A DNA stretch of 64,000 bases, taken from contig NZ_CP072333.1 of the NCBI RefSeq assembly GCF_018127745.1, forward strand, positions 868,001 to 932,000, in the 5' to 3' direction. A model generated the notes under the pieces. It saw only the letters and a list, made by a program, of their open reading frames with translations. It had not been told where the DNA came from and did no database searches. Below are positions 18,595 to 28,050 of the stretch, in pieces (the stretch's first letter is position 1; every line of letters begins with the position of its first letter). Source of the DNA: Porphyromonas sp. oral taxon 275 (GTDB lineage Bacteria > Bacteroidota > Bacteroidia > Bacteroidales > Porphyromonadaceae). The position numbers and the translations under genes were made by a program.

Positions 18595-19554
18595 TTACTG
18601 CAGGTCGGGGAGCGGAGGCACGAGCCCTGTAGCCTGATAGCTGTGGGGGACGAGCTTCTTGGTCTTCATCCACTCGAGGATGGGGGCAAAGTGCGTCGTG
18701 TCGGGGCTGGCGGCTGGATGATAGTCGGGGAGCTGCAGCTGTAGGGCTACCTCGGGGGGGATGCCTAGGAGCTGGACGATAGAGCCCACCCACTCCTCAC
18801 GCGGGGCCTCCTGCATGTAGGCTATAGCCTCATTATAGCCCTTGATGAGGGAGACGACGGCGGAGCGCTTGGTCTCGTAGCTCTTGCGGAGAAGGGCGAG
18901 GCCTGTGATATGTTCGATGATCCCATCGGGTAGGCTGACCACACGCAGCCCCTTCGTCGCAGCGAGGGTAGCGAAGGGCTCGGGCAGGATCGCTGCGTCG
19001 AGCTCACCCGAGCGCAGCATCTCTAGGCGGATGGGTACCTTCTGCACCTCCACGGGCGTGAAGGGGAGGGTCTTGCCCTTAGGGGATACCAGCGCCTTCT
19101 CCGTAGCGTACTCGATGACGGTGTGGGAGGAGAGGCCGATATGCTTGCCTTCTAGGTCGGAGAGGCGCATGAGATCTTCATTGTGCCCGAAGACGAGGCG
19201 GAAGCTCCCCTGAGTAGCCACGGGGAGGACGAGCTCCTGCCCCTTGCTTTGCAGCAGCATAGCGCTCATGTAGTCTGTGATCGATCCGTCCACCGAGCCC
19301 GTCTGTAGGGCGGCATCGCGCTCCATAGGAGAGGAGAAGCGGACGAGCTCCACGGAGTCGTCGAAGAAGCCATGCTCGGAGGCAATCGCTATAGGGAGGT
19401 AGTCTACCGAAGGCATGATCCCCAGGATGAGGGCGGGCTGTGCGCCTGCCTTGCGTCCTCCAGTGAGGCACGAACTCAGGATCCCCGCGGTGAGCGCGAG
19501 GCCTAGGGCGAGAGTGCCTAGAAGGGCCTTCCGATGCTTGGGCTGCTGTACCAT
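18595..19554 (-). CDS. ABC importer substrate-binding lipoprotein (SsuA/THI5-like)
   Basis: 319 residues, signal ending GILSSC (Cys 29), so a lipoprotein. The fold is the NMT1/THI5/SsuA type: LILGIMPSVDYLPIAIASEHGFF near the start, GSVDGSITDYMSA near residue 90, and ELDAAILPEPFATLAA near residue 190. Possible ligands are thiamine pyrimidine precursor, sulfonates or similar; I cannot choose. No TPP riboswitch or other leader element is seen. It begins 2 bases after the nth stop. Confidence 0.87.
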   Translation of the reverse strand: MVQQPKHRKALLGTLALGLALTAGILSSCLTGGRKAGAQPALILGIMPSVDYLPIAIASEHGFFDDSVELVRFSSPMERDAALQTGSVDGSITDYMSAMLLQSKGQELVLPVATQGSFRLVFGHNEDLMRLSDLEGKHIGLSSHTVIEYATEKALVSPKGKTLPFTPVEVQKVPIRLEMLRSGELDAAILPEPFATLAATKGLRVVSLPDGIIEHITGLALLRKSYETKRSAVVSLIKGYNEAIAYMQEAPREEWVGSIVQLLGIPPEVALQLQLPDYHPAASPDTTHFAPILEWMKTKKLVPHSYQATGLVPPLPDLQ

Positions 19555-19556
19555 GA

Positions 19557-20222
19557 CTAGTTCTTTGATGATTTGCTTTGCTTACGTTGGGCCGCAGCGT
19601 AGTAGCGGCAGAGGGAGCTCAGTCCGCACTCCGAGCACTTAGGCTTGCGAGCTAGGCAGACATAGCGCCCGTGGAGGATGAGCCAGTGGTGCGCCTTGGG
19701 GATAAGCTCCTCGGGGATGTACTTGATGAGGGTGAGCTCGGTGGCGAGCGGCGTCCTGGAGTTCGTCGTCAGCCCGATGCGGTTCGCCACGCGGAAGACG
19801 TGGGTGTCGACGGCCATCGTCGGCTGCTGGAAGATGACGGAGGCGATGACGTTGGCGGTCTTGCGTCCGACCCCCGGCAGCTTCATCAGCTCCTCTCGCT
19901 CCTCGGGTACCTCACCGCCGTAGTCCGCGACGAGGCGCTGCGCTGTGCCGACGAGGTAGCCCGCCTTGGCCTTGGGGTAGCTGATGCTGCGGATGAGCTC
20001 GAAGATGTCCTCCACCTCAGCCTGAGCCATCAGCTCAGCCGTCGGGTACTGGAGGAAGAGGGCGGGCGTCACGAGGTTCACCCGCTTGTCCGTGCACTGT
20101 GCCGAGAGGATGACGGCCACCAGGAGCTCGAAGGGGCTGCGGTAGTCCAGCTCCGTCTCGGCCACTGGCATGTGCTCCTCGAACCATGCTATGACGCCCC
20201 TATAGCGCTCGCTGCGTGTCAC
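19557..20222 (-). CDS. nth: Endonuclease III
   Basis: 221 residues. Bifunctional DNA glycosylase/AP lyase that removes oxidised pyrimidines. The helix-hairpin-helix LPGVGRKTAN carries catalytic Lys 121; Asp 139 is in VDTHVFR. The [4Fe-4S] ligands are Cys 189, 196, 199 and 205 (C-x6-C-x2-C-x5-C). All key residues present. Lies 15 bases after pheS and 2 bases before the importer binding protein, probably one transcript. Confidence 0.96.
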   Translation of the reverse strand: MTRSERYRGVIAWFEEHMPVAETELDYRSPFELLVAVILSAQCTDKRVNLVTPALFLQYPTAELMAQAEVEDIFELIRSISYPKAKAGYLVGTAQRLVADYGGEVPEEREELMKLPGVGRKTANVIASVIFQQPTMAVDTHVFRVANRIGLTTNSRTPLATELTLIKYIPEELIPKAHHWLILHGRYVCLARKPKCSECGLSSLCRYYAAAQRKQSKSSKN

Positions 20223-20237
20223 GCCTTATTCTTGTTG

Positions 20238-21260
20238 CTAGCGCCCCGCGCCCTTGAACTGCTCGAGGAAGCGCACATCGTTCTCCGAGAAGAGACGCAG
20301 GTCACTCACGCGATACTTGAGGTTGGTGATGCGCTCGATACCCATGCCGAGGGCGTAGCCGGAGTACTTCTTGCTGTCGATACCGCAGTTCTCCAGCACG
20401 TTGGGGTCCACCATGCCGCAGCCGAGGATCTCGACCCAGCCCGTGTGTTTGCAGAAGTTACAACCCGTCCCCCCGCAGATGTTGCAGGAGATATCCATCT
20501 CGGCAGAGGGCTCGGTGAAGGGGAAGTAGGAGGGGCGCAGACGGATCTTGGTATCGGTGCCGAAGAGCTCCTGCGCGAAGTAGAGGAGGACCTGCTTGAG
20601 GTCGGCGAAGGAGACGTTCTGGTCGATGTACAGCGCCTCTACCTGGTGGAAGAAGCAGTGCGCACGGTAGGAGATGGCCTCATTGCGGTACACGCGCCCT
20701 GGGCAGATGATACGGATCGGTGGCTCAGAGGACAGCATGGTGCGCGTCTGTACAGAGGAGGTGTGCGTGCGCAGCAGCGTGCCAGGGACATTGCTCACAA
20801 AGAAAGTATCCTGCATGTCGCGTGCGGGATGATCCTCTGCGAAGTTGAGCGCGGAGAAGACGTGCCAGTCATCCTCGATCTCGGGACCCTCGGCGATAGA
20901 GAAGCCGAGGCGGGAGAAGATCTCCGTGATCTCCTGCTGGACGAGCGTCAGCGGGTGGCGCGTACCGAGGGGCGTGGGGTAGGCGCTACGTGACCAATCG
21001 ATGTCGCTGTGGCTCGTCCCTTGGCCTGCGAGTGCTGCACGCAGCTCGTTGATGCGGCTCGTGGCGAGCTCCTTGAGCTCGTTGAGCTGCTGCCCGACCA
21101 GGCGCTTCTGCTCACTCGGCACGGTCTTGAAGGCATCGAAGAGCTGGGGAATGAGTCCCTTCTTGCTGATATACTTGATGCGCAGCTCCTCCAGCTCCTG
21201 CGCGGTCTGTGCGCTGAGCGCGAGGAGCTCGGCCTTTAGCTGTTCTATTCTCTCTTGCAT
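20238..21260 (-). CDS. pheS: Phenylalanyl-tRNA synthetase alpha subunit
   Basis: 340 residues. Catalytic subunit of the alpha2beta2 enzyme; pheT is not in this window. Start set at MQERIEQLKAELLAL, which begins the N-terminal coiled coil (about 1-85); the frame to 21332 would add 24 residues overlapping the promoter. Class II motif text is visible (FHQVEALYIDQNVSF; GMGIERITNLKY), as is the metal- or tRNA-contacting CNICGGTGCNFCKHTGW segment. First gene of pheS-nth-ABC importer. Confidence 0.95.
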   Translation of the reverse strand: MQERIEQLKAELLALSAQTAQELEELRIKYISKKGLIPQLFDAFKTVPSEQKRLVGQQLNELKELATSRINELRAALAGQGTSHSDIDWSRSAYPTPLGTRHPLTLVQQEITEIFSRLGFSIAEGPEIEDDWHVFSALNFAEDHPARDMQDTFFVSNVPGTLLRTHTSSVQTRTMLSSEPPIRIICPGRVYRNEAISYRAHCFFHQVEALYIDQNVSFADLKQVLLYFAQELFGTDTKIRLRPSYFPFTEPSAEMDISCNICGGTGCNFCKHTGWVEILGCGMVDPNVLENCGIDSKKYSGYALGMGIERITNLKYRVSDLRLFSENDVRFLEQFKGAGR

Positions 21261-21283
21261 GATGGTGCTTGACTTGTTGCGCG

Positions 21284-21291
21284 CAAAGTTA
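21284..21291 (-). promoter_or_regulatory. Promoter -7 box of pheS
   Basis: TAACTTTG on the minus strand, 23 bases upstream of the chosen ATG. This supports that start. No TTG at the ideal spacing. Confidence 0.5.
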
Positions 21292-21434
21292 AGGAATTCC
21301 GCGCACCTACCTGGGGAGGAGTGTGGCAGCATCAGGTAGGAGTTCTCGTAATGAGCGCGGGACGAGGCTCCTTGGCCCTCGGGAGCAAGCGCCCTCCTAA
21401 GCTCAAGGGAGGCGGAGCCCTAGGGGGAAGGCTC

Positions 21435-21518
21435 GTGAGGGATATCAGTCAGCGAGATGAGGGACATCCCTCACGCCCGTCATGGACGGCCGTCAGCTCC
21501 TCGACTGCTATCCCTCAG
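21435..21518. repeat. Four-unit 22-bp palindrome array C
   Basis: Cores at 21441 (GATATC), 21463 (GACATC), 21485 (GACGGC) and 21507 (GCTATC), exact 22-bp steps. The most degenerate array apart from F. It lies in the gap 21261-21911, which also holds the TGCGCA array and the terminator of the GH130 gene. Confidence 0.88.
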
Positions 21519-21717
21519 CGAGCCAGCTCTTGGCTAGGGGCTCTCTAGCTCCCTGAGGTCGCATGCCGGAGAAACTTGGTCTAGCCTCCTTTGCTTCCTA
21601 GAACAGAAGCTACCTAAGGCGCTCCGCAAGAGCTGAGCTTCGCGACCAACTAATGCCCTGCGGCGGCATGTCGCTTCACCTCTAGGAGCTGCCGCAGGGC
21701 TGTCTCCGCAAGGTAGG

Positions 21718-21783
21718 AAATTTCCGTGCGCAAGAAAATAAATTTCTGTGCGCACACAAATAAATTTTCTTGCGCACGGAAAT
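21718..21783. repeat. Three-unit 22-bp palindrome array with TGCGCA core
   Basis: Three abutting 22-bp units at 21718, 21740 and 21762. Each is AAATTT, then a TGCGCA-centred palindrome, then AAAT. Unit 1 and unit 3 are exact reverse complements over 22 bases. Cores at 21727, 21749 and 21771. On the minus strand a frame reads through it giving a K/F/R-rich peptide, almost certainly not a gene. Confidence 0.9.
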
Positions 21784-21850
21784 TTGGGTCCCTCCCGAGG
21801 CCTGGCGATGGCGCTCACAGCAGCGCGTGCCTTCATCCTTCATATACGGA

Positions 21851-21886
21851 GCGCGCCCCACGGAGTAATGTCTCCGCGGGGCGCGC
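21851..21886 (-). terminator. Terminator after the GH130 gene
   Basis: 15-bp stem GCGCGCCCCACGGAG (21851-21865) against 21872-21886 with one A/C mismatch on this strand (a G-U pair on the minus transcript) and a 6-base loop, 25 bases past the stop. Confidence 0.7.
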
Positions 21887-21911
21887 CGTAGGGATGTACT
21901 AAGGGCGAGCC

Positions 21912-22910
21912 TTAGATGATCGAGTGCTTCTTGGTGAACTCTACGATCTCATCGATGTAGCCGAAGGCCAGACCCGTGACGGTGTCGGCGCAGCCGTAGT
22001 AGATGGCGATGCGGCCCGTCTCAGCGTCGTGCAGGGCGGCGCAGGGGAAGGTCACGTTGGGCACATCACCCATGCACTCGTACTGCTCGCGTGGGGAGAT
22101 GAGGTAGGGGCCGGAGCGGAACTTGACCTTCCAGGGCTCGTCGAGGTCAAGCAGCGCGGAGCCGAAGGCGTAGACGAAGCCATTGCAGGAGGCCAGTACC
22201 CCGTGGTAGATCAGCAGCCAGCCTTCGCTCGTCTCGATGGGGATGGGCCCCGCACCGATTTTGGTGCACTGCCAAGCGCTGTCCTCGAAGGGCGCAGGGC
22301 TCATCACGTGACGATGACGACCCCAGAACTCGAGGTCGGGCGACTCGCTGTAAAAGATGTCGCCGAAGGGTGTGTGGCCGTTGTCGCTGGGGCGGCTCAG
22401 CATGGCGAACTTGCCGTTGAACTTGCGGGGGAAGAGTACGCCATTGCGGTTGAAGGGCAGGAAGGCGTTCTCCAGCTGGTGGAAGGTCTTGAAGTCGAAG
22501 GTATAGGCTACGCCGATCGTGGGGCCGTGGTAGCCGTTGCACCAGGTCACATAGTAGCGGTCCTCGATGAAGACGACACGGGGGTCATAGCCGTAGACCC
22601 ACTCCCCGATCTCCTTGTCCTCGCACTCGAAGGTCAGGGGCTCGGGGTTGATATTCCAGTTGATGGCGTCGTCGCTGAAGCCTACGTGCAGGCGCATACG
22701 GCGGTTGGTGTCATCGCAGCGGAAGACCCCAGCGTAGCCTTCGCCGAAGCGGACGACGGCGCTATTGAAGATGCTATTGGAGGTGGGGAGGAGGTCGCGA
22801 GGGATGATGGGGTTAGCGCTGTAGCGCCATACAACTTCCTTGGAGCCCTCGGGGCGTTCTTCCCAGGGCATGTTGGGGAGAGCCTCCCCGACGATCTTGA
22901 GCTTGCTCAT
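21912..22910 (-). CDS. GH130 family mannosyl phosphorylase/mannosidase
   Basis: 332 residues, no signal, so cytosolic. Five-bladed propeller enzyme family; members phosphorolyse beta-1,4-mannosyl-glucose, -GlcNAc or mannooligosaccharides. Family text seen: [20 protein letters not shown] near 48-67, [22 protein letters not shown] near 105-126, [22 protein letters not shown] near 215-236. The pairing with an MFS carrier directly upstream (37 bases) resembles Bacteroides loci that take up mannosyl-GlcNAc from N-glycans. The exact substrate is inferred only. Confidence 0.87.
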   Translation of the reverse strand: MSKLKIVGEALPNMPWEERPEGSKEVVWRYSANPIIPRDLLPTSNSIFNSAVVRFGEGYAGVFRCDDTNRRMRLHVGFSDDAINWNINPEPLTFECEDKEIGEWVYGYDPRVVFIEDRYYVTWCNGYHGPTIGVAYTFDFKTFHQLENAFLPFNRNGVLFPRKFNGKFAMLSRPSDNGHTPFGDIFYSESPDLEFWGRHRHVMSPAPFEDSAWQCTKIGAGPIPIETSEGWLLIYHGVLASCNGFVYAFGSALLDLDEPWKVKFRSGPYLISPREQYECMGDVPNVTFPCAALHDAETGRIAIYYGCADTVTGLAFGYIDEIVEFTKKHSII

Positions 22911-22947
22911 ATACGAGATATAATGAATAATGAACGGAGGATAATGC

Positions 22948-24213
22948 TTAGGCAGCTGCCTCCTGCTTGGTGCTGTGAGCGAAAGGCAGGCGCAGGGAGA
23001 GGAGGATGACAGGGACGGTCACCAGCAGGACGAGGTAGAAGAAATACTCGTATCCCAGGCGCTCGGCGAGCCAGCCGCTCAGCATCCCTGGAATCATGAC
23101 GCTGAGGTTCATCAGGCTATTGGCAAAGGCGTAGTGCGCCATCTGGTACTTACCCGGGGCGATCTGCTGCATCATGAAGAGCGTGATCCCGACGAAGCCG
23201 AAGCCATAGCTGAAGTACTCGAAGACAATCCCCGTGGCGACCCACCAAAGGTTCTGCGGCTGGTAGATAGCGAAGAGTAGGTAGACGACGAAGGGGATGT
23301 TGAAGATGCAGACCAGGGAGAAGAGCGTGCGCTTGAGCCCAAGGCGAGCGATGTAGTAGCCCGAGAGGATGGAGCCGAGGATGAAGGCGATCGTGCCTGC
23401 CGTACCGTAGATGAGGCCGTAGTGCTCGTTGCTCAGCGCTAGCCCGCCCTTGTCCAGACCATCCTTGAGGAAGATGGGGGCAATCTTCATCGCCAGCCCT
23501 TCGCCGAGGCGATAGAGGAAGATGAAGCCTAAGTAGAGCCATATGTAAGGCTTGGTGAAGAAGCTACTGAGGATCTCCATCAGCTCCTTGAGCCCCTCGT
23601 CGGCACTCAGCCGATCTCGCTTGGGCTCCTGGGGGAGTACCACCATGTGGTAGAGAGCCAGCAGCAGCATGATGCCCGCACAGATGCCCATGATGATCAT
23701 CCAGGCCTTGGTCAGCCCGAGGCTCTTGGAGAGCGTCCCCGCTAGATAGACGAGGCCGCCATTGGTGAGGATCTTGGCCAGGTTATAGAAGGCGCCCTGC
23801 CAGCCCGCGTACACACCCTGCTCCTGGGTGCTGAGCTGCTGCATGTAGACGCCGTCGCCAGCGATGTCGTGCATAGACCCGCTGATGGCCATGACGCCCA
23901 TGATCCCGACCGTCACGGCAAAGAAGCTAGGCAGTGGCAGAGCGAATGAGACGAGCCCAAACATCAGCGCCGTCACCGCCTCCGTCATATAGACGTACTG
24001 GCGCTTGGTGCCGAAGAGCTCCATGCAGAGGCTGAAAAGGGGCTTGAGCGACCAGGGGAGTACCAGCAGGGAGGTCCATAGCGTCACGTCCTTCTTGTCT
24101 ACCCCGAGGTCGGTGAACATGAGTACCGAGACGAGCGACAAGGCTACGTAGGGGAGCCCCATGCCGAAGTAGACGCTAGGTACCCATGCGATGGGATTGA
24201 ATCGTTTTGCCAT
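22948..24213 (-). CDS. MFS sugar transporter
   Basis: 421 residues, about 12 membrane segments, major facilitator. Starts [22 protein letters not shown], like the AmpG/SLC45-related carriers that accompany GH130 genes in Bacteroidota. A charged cytosolic loop separates the two halves near residue 195-210 ([18 protein letters not shown]). Expected to import the disaccharide used by the GH130 enzyme. Lies 12 bases after folD. Confidence 0.87.
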   Translation of the reverse strand: MAKRFNPIAWVPSVYFGMGLPYVALSLVSVLMFTDLGVDKKDVTLWTSLLVLPWSLKPLFSLCMELFGTKRQYVYMTEAVTALMFGLVSFALPLPSFFAVTVGIMGVMAISGSMHDIAGDGVYMQQLSTQEQGVYAGWQGAFYNLAKILTNGGLVYLAGTLSKSLGLTKAWMIIMGICAGIMLLLALYHMVVLPQEPKRDRLSADEGLKELMEILSSFFTKPYIWLYLGFIFLYRLGEGLAMKIAPIFLKDGLDKGGLALSNEHYGLIYGTAGTIAFILGSILSGYYIARLGLKRTLFSLVCIFNIPFVVYLLFAIYQPQNLWWVATGIVFEYFSYGFGFVGITLFMMQQIAPGKYQMAHYAFANSLMNLSVMIPGMLSGWLAERLGYEYFFYLVLLVTVPVILLSLRLPFAHSTKQEAAA

Positions 24214-24225
24214 TGTGCTGGGGCT

Positions 24226-25119
24226 TTAGTCCTGCTGCTGTCGTGCCGCCTGCAGCGTATTGAGCATCAGGGAGACGATGGTCATCGGCCCTACACCCCC
24301 TGGGACGGGCGTGATGAAGCTCGCCTTGGGCGCTACCTCTCCGAAGGCGACGTCTCCCGAGAGGCGGAAGCCGTTCTTCTTCGTTGCATCGGGGACACGC
24401 GTCGTACCCACGTCTATGATCACCGCTCCAGGCTTGACCATATCGCCGCGCAGGAACTCGGGGACGCCCAGTGCCGCTACGATGATGTCGGCCTGCAGGC
24501 AGAGCTCCTTGATGTTGGGGGTACGGCTATGACAGACGGTGACGGTGCAGTCGCCTGGGTTGCCCTTGTGTAGGAGCAGTTGGGCCATGGGCTTCCCGAC
24601 GATATTACTACGCCCGAGGACGACGCAGTGCTTGCCTCGGGTGTCGATCTCGTAGCGTCGGAGGAGCTCAATGATCCCTTGGGGTGTGGCGGAGACGAAG
24701 CAGGGGAGGCCGATGCTCATACGCCCTACATTGATGGGGTGGAAGCCGTCGACGTCCTTGGCTGGGTCTACGGCCTCGATGATCTTCTGCTCGTCGATAT
24801 GCTTAGGCAGAGGGAGCTGTACGATGAAGCCATGCGCGTCGGGATCCTCGTTGAGCCGCTTGATCTCAGCGAGCAGCTGCTCCTGGGTGACGTCGTCCTC
24901 GAAGCGTATGAGACTGGAGCGGAAGCCTACCTCAGCGCAGGTCTTGATCTTGGAGGCTACGTAGGTCTCGCTGCCGCCGTCATGACCGACGAGGATAGCG
25001 ACGAGGTGAGGGGCGGGCTTGCCTGAGGCCAGGCGTGCAGCGACCTCCTGGGCGATCTCCTCCTTGATGCGGGCACTGGTCCCCTTACCATCTAGGAGCG
25101 TATAGCTTTGTTCTGCCAT
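24226..25119 (-). CDS. folD: Methylenetetrahydrofolate dehydrogenase/cyclohydrolase
   Basis: 297 residues. Interconverts 5,10-methylene- and 10-formyl-tetrahydrofolate using NADP. The catalytic Lys lies in [13 protein letters not shown] near residue 56; the NADP site shows [15 protein letters not shown] near 165-180; the C-terminal signature is [17 protein letters not shown]. First gene of a three-gene run into the MFS and GH130 genes, an unexpected grouping of one-carbon and sugar genes. Confidence 0.96.
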   Translation of the reverse strand: MAEQSYTLLDGKGTSARIKEEIAQEVAARLASGKPAPHLVAILVGHDGGSETYVASKIKTCAEVGFRSSLIRFEDDVTQEQLLAEIKRLNEDPDAHGFIVQLPLPKHIDEQKIIEAVDPAKDVDGFHPINVGRMSIGLPCFVSATPQGIIELLRRYEIDTRGKHCVVLGRSNIVGKPMAQLLLHKGNPGDCTVTVCHSRTPNIKELCLQADIIVAALGVPEFLRGDMVKPGAVIIDVGTTRVPDATKKNGFRLSGDVAFGEVAPKASFITPVPGGVGPMTIVSLMLNTLQAARQQQD

Positions 25120-25156
25120 AGTAATGTGTTTGTATTGTCGAAGCGTAAATGCGTTT

Positions 25157-25164
25157 CAAAGATA
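25157..25164 (-). promoter_or_regulatory. Promoter -7 box of folD
   Basis: TATCTTTG on the minus strand, 38 bases upstream of folD. A TTTG lies 12 bases further up, closer than ideal. Confidence 0.5.
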
Positions 25165-25177
25165 GCTAAAAAAGGAC

Positions 25178-25231
25178 AAAGGACGAGCGGTCAGCCGCCC
25201 CTCGGAGGGGATAGCTGACCGCTCGTCCTTG
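25178..25231 (-). terminator. Terminator after the C1 peptidase gene
   Basis: 15-bp stem GGACGAGCGGTCAGC (25181-25195) against 25214-25228, extended by AAGG/CCTT, with an inner CCCCTC/GAGGGG hairpin and a U-rich tail on the minus strand. It sits just before the folD promoter, insulating the two. Confidence 0.8.
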
Positions 25232-25253
25232 TGGCACCTGTAGGCTCTGGCGG

Positions 25254-26465
25254 CTACTTATTGCTTACGCCGAGCTTCTTGGCGATATCGTCGGGCAGAG
25301 CCTTGCGGTTGATGACGATGTTCATCGTCTTACCCTTGACGAAGTTATAGGAGGCATACCAGTGCCCCTTGTACTTACCGGCCTCGCCCCAAGAGTTCTT
25401 GACGAGGAAGAACTTACGCCCGTTCTGATTCTTCGCCGTGCCGTAGATGACCATGCCGTGGTCGTCCGTCAGCTCGTAGTTGTCGAAGCCCTGCTGGCGG
25501 TACTCCTGCGTGGGGTTGATCTCGGGGACGTTGGCTGAGTGGATCACCTTATTGATGTAGCTGGCGCGGTCGTTGACGCTCAGGCCTACCCAGCGAGCCT
25601 GGTCGGAGCCCTGCGTCTGGATCTCCTCGAGGTCGGCTAGGACAGCGATCCCGTCGCGGGTGAAGCCGCGCTCACTGACGTCCGAGCCCCAAGCGATGGT
25701 GAAGCCCTTGTCAATGGCGTGCTCCATGACGCGCATGAACTCGTCGATGGGCAGGTTGTAGGACTCTGACCAGCGCCAGTTGTCCTCGATCTCGAGGGCG
25801 AACTTGGAGTAGAAGGGGTGGTGCGTGAAGGAGGTCAGCGATACGTAGTCGTCCGCGTTGAGCCCGATGGCCTCGGCGTAGCTCTTAGGCGTGTACTTCT
25901 TTCCATTGTAGGTGAAGCTCTCGGGGAGCTTGCCCAGGTAGCTGTCGATGATCCCTTCGTAGGCGGGATACCAAGCTGTGGAGAGCTTGCCGTTGGGCTT
26001 GGCGACGATAGCGTCGAGGAAGCCCTTGAGCCCTGCCTCCAGCTCGCTGTGCTGATTGCGCGCCGTACCGTAGTTCAGCCCCATCATCACCGAGCGGGGT
26101 ACTGCCCCGTAGTGCTTGAGGACGTAGAGTACGTCGTAGAAGGAGCCGCCCTGGCCGTAGTTGAGCTTGCCGTGCAGGCGTACATACTTACGCCCCTTGT
26201 CGCGGTAGGAGTGGCTGACGACAAACATTTCGGAGAGGTCGAAGTTACCCTTCCCTATACGGATGAGCTCGTCCTCGAGGAAGCTCTGTGCCGAATAGGC
26301 CCAGCAGGTTCCTGAGTTTGCTTGGTCCTTGACCGAGGTGATACGGGCGTCCTTCACGGTCGTGAAGACGTTGGCCTCGCCATCCGTCTTGGGCTGCTGA
26401 GGCGTCTGCGCCCATAGTCCAGCGCTGAGACTCACTACAGCGGCTAGTGCGATTAGTTTCTTCAT
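25254..26465 (-). CDS. Exported C1 family (PepC/bleomycin hydrolase-like) cysteine peptidase
   Basis: 403 residues with a signal peptide (residues 1-20, ending AGLWAQ). Papain-fold peptidase of the C1B branch: Cys 54 in SGTCWAYSAQ, His 336 in DDHGMVIYG, Asn 357 in VKNSWG, and the preceding Gln 48 in KDQANSG. Cytosolic PepC enzymes lack signals; exported forms are common in Porphyromonas, where peptide degradation is the main energy source. Own promoter and terminator. Confidence 0.92.
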   Translation of the reverse strand: MKKLIALAAVVSLSAGLWAQTPQQPKTDGEANVFTTVKDARITSVKDQANSGTCWAYSAQSFLEDELIRIGKGNFDLSEMFVVSHSYRDKGRKYVRLHGKLNYGQGGSFYDVLYVLKHYGAVPRSVMMGLNYGTARNQHSELEAGLKGFLDAIVAKPNGKLSTAWYPAYEGIIDSYLGKLPESFTYNGKKYTPKSYAEAIGLNADDYVSLTSFTHHPFYSKFALEIEDNWRWSESYNLPIDEFMRVMEHAIDKGFTIAWGSDVSERGFTRDGIAVLADLEEIQTQGSDQARWVGLSVNDRASYINKVIHSANVPEINPTQEYRQQGFDNYELTDDHGMVIYGTAKNQNGRKFFLVKNSWGEAGKYKGHWYASYNFVKGKTMNIVINRKALPDDIAKKLGVSNK

Positions 26466-26531
26466 CTCCTTTTACTTCGTTTTGTGTGAAATAGTTTCAG
26501 ACTAAGGCTCCCCAGGGAGGAGCTATGTGTC

Positions 26532-26539
26532 CAAAGATA
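26532..26539 (-). promoter_or_regulatory. Promoter -7 box of the C1 peptidase gene
   Basis: TATCTTTG on the minus strand, 67 bases upstream of the start. No TTG at the ideal spacing. Confidence 0.5.
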
Positions 26540-26819
26540 GCTAAATATCTGCTATCGTCCTAATGTGGAGGGCTGCCCGCCTTATCCTGGCGCATCGTGC
26601 TGCCCAGGCCTCATTGCCGCTCTCCACCCGCGAGGGATGAAGGGACAGGCCTCTGCGGGCCTCCTCACCCAAAGCCAAAGAGGGGAGGCGAGCCGTGTGT
26701 AAGCGTACTCCCCGCAGGGTAAAGTGAGACTGAAGGAATGCAGCTCATGTACCCCAATATAATGAGGAGGAAGGTCGCTGCTCGTGCGGCAGCGGCGCGA
26801 AGCTATAGGGAGAGGTGCC

Positions 26820-26903
26820 GTGAAGGATATCAGTCAGGGAGCTGAGGGACGTCAGTCACGAGCCTCAGGGATAGCAGTCAGCGTGCTGAGGGATATCCCT
26901 CAC
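26820..26903. repeat. Four-unit 22-bp palindrome array D
   Basis: Cores at 26826 (GATATC), 26848 (GACGTC), 26870 (GATAGC) and 26892 (GATATC). This is the reverse-complement order of arrays A and B. It lies in the gap 26466-26970, otherwise holding only the C1 peptidase promoter. Confidence 0.92.
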
Positions 26904-26970
26904 TGGAGGTGCGGCTTGCCTATCGCTTTGCTGGGGCACTTGGCTTGCCACACTGAGCGGGGGCTGAGGG

Positions 26971-27975
26971 CTAGGCGTCGAGGACGCGTGTGACGAGCTC
27001 CTTGTAGAGCTCGGAGCTCGGGATACTAGCGTCTACGCCCTTGGAATAGGCGTCGAGCAGGCGCAGCTGACGGATGATGGCGAAGACCTGAGCCGCATTA
27101 TAGTTCGTCCGCGCGAGGTTGTAGTCACGGGCAGCGTAGGGTGAGATCTTCAGCCCCGCGGCTATGCTACGCTCGTCCCGAGCACCCATATAGTGCACGG
27201 CCATGAGGTTGCTGAAGAAGCCGAAGAGCATGGCGAGGATCTGCTGGATGGGGTGGTTGCGCTCGTTGGCCGAGAAGTAGAAGGCGATGCGATAGGCGCG
27301 GGCAGCGTCACGCTTGATGAGGGCAGACTGCAGCTCGAAGCCGTTGTACTCCTTGCTCACCCCTATATACTGCTCGATCTCGTCCAGCCCCACCTGACGC
27401 TGTTGCCGGGCACTCAGCGCGAGAGCGATCTTCTCGACCTCGCCCAGGATCTTCTCTAGATCGTTCCCCGTGGCCTCGGCCATGAGGCTAGCTGCCCGTG
27501 GGTCTATGGCGAGCTGCTGCTGGGCAAAGCTCTTAGTGATGAAGTCGGGGAGCTTGGAGTCATAGATGCGGCTGGACTCGTAGACGGCACCAGCGGCCTC
27601 GAGGCGCTTGTAGAGGGCCTTGCGTTTGTCGGGCTTCTTCTTGTAGCACAGCACCAGGCAGGTCGAGGAGGGGAGGGCCTCGAGGTGCTCTGCCAGGAGG
27701 TCGAGGTCCTTGATGAGCTGGGCCTCTCGCACCACGACCAGTACCCGATCCCCCATCATAGGGAAGCGCATGGCCTCGGTGAGTATGTCGCGGGCTCCGA
27801 CCTCAGCGCCATAGAGCACGCTGAGGTTGAAGTCACGCTCCTCCTCGGGGATCAGCGTGTCCAGCAGGAGCTGTGCCAGTCGGTCGATGTACAGCGGCTC
27901 CTCACCGGCTAGCAGATAGGCGGGAGCAAGGGACTTAGACTTGATCGCTTTGGTCAGCTCATCATAGGTGGGCAT
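26971..27975 (-). CDS. holA: DNA polymerase III subunit delta
   Basis: 334 residues. Clamp-loader subunit that opens the beta clamp. Starts MPTYDELTKAIKSKSLAPAYLLAGEEPLYIDRL, the standard delta opening with its degenerate nucleotide-binding site. The middle DYNLART-type helix and C-terminal collar domain are in place. Monocistronic by position; divergent from the HSDR_N gene with a 92-base gap. A TATCTTTG box on the minus strand at 28051-28058 is its likely promoter. Confidence 0.9.
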   Translation of the reverse strand: MPTYDELTKAIKSKSLAPAYLLAGEEPLYIDRLAQLLLDTLIPEEERDFNLSVLYGAEVGARDILTEAMRFPMMGDRVLVVVREAQLIKDLDLLAEHLEALPSSTCLVLCYKKKPDKRKALYKRLEAAGAVYESSRIYDSKLPDFITKSFAQQQLAIDPRAASLMAEATGNDLEKILGEVEKIALALSARQQRQVGLDEIEQYIGVSKEYNGFELQSALIKRDAARAYRIAFYFSANERNHPIQQILAMLFGFFSNLMAVHYMGARDERSIAAGLKISPYAARDYNLARTNYNAAQVFAIIRQLRLLDAYSKGVDASIPSSELYKELVTRVLDA

Positions 27976-28050
27976 AGGGCTCGCATTAGGTGCCGCGAGG
28001 GCGTGACTGATTATTTAGGTATCTTAGCGCTTAGTCTCATCTCAGAGACA

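Noticed and set aside
17111..19554. TPP riboswitch for the THI5-like importer
   Set aside because: No leader space before the binding-protein gene (2 bases after nth) and no THI-box sequence seen upstream of pheS.
21534..21836. 100-codon minus-strand frame over the TGCGCA array
   Set aside because: Its only conspicuous text is translated repeat; no start context or family support.
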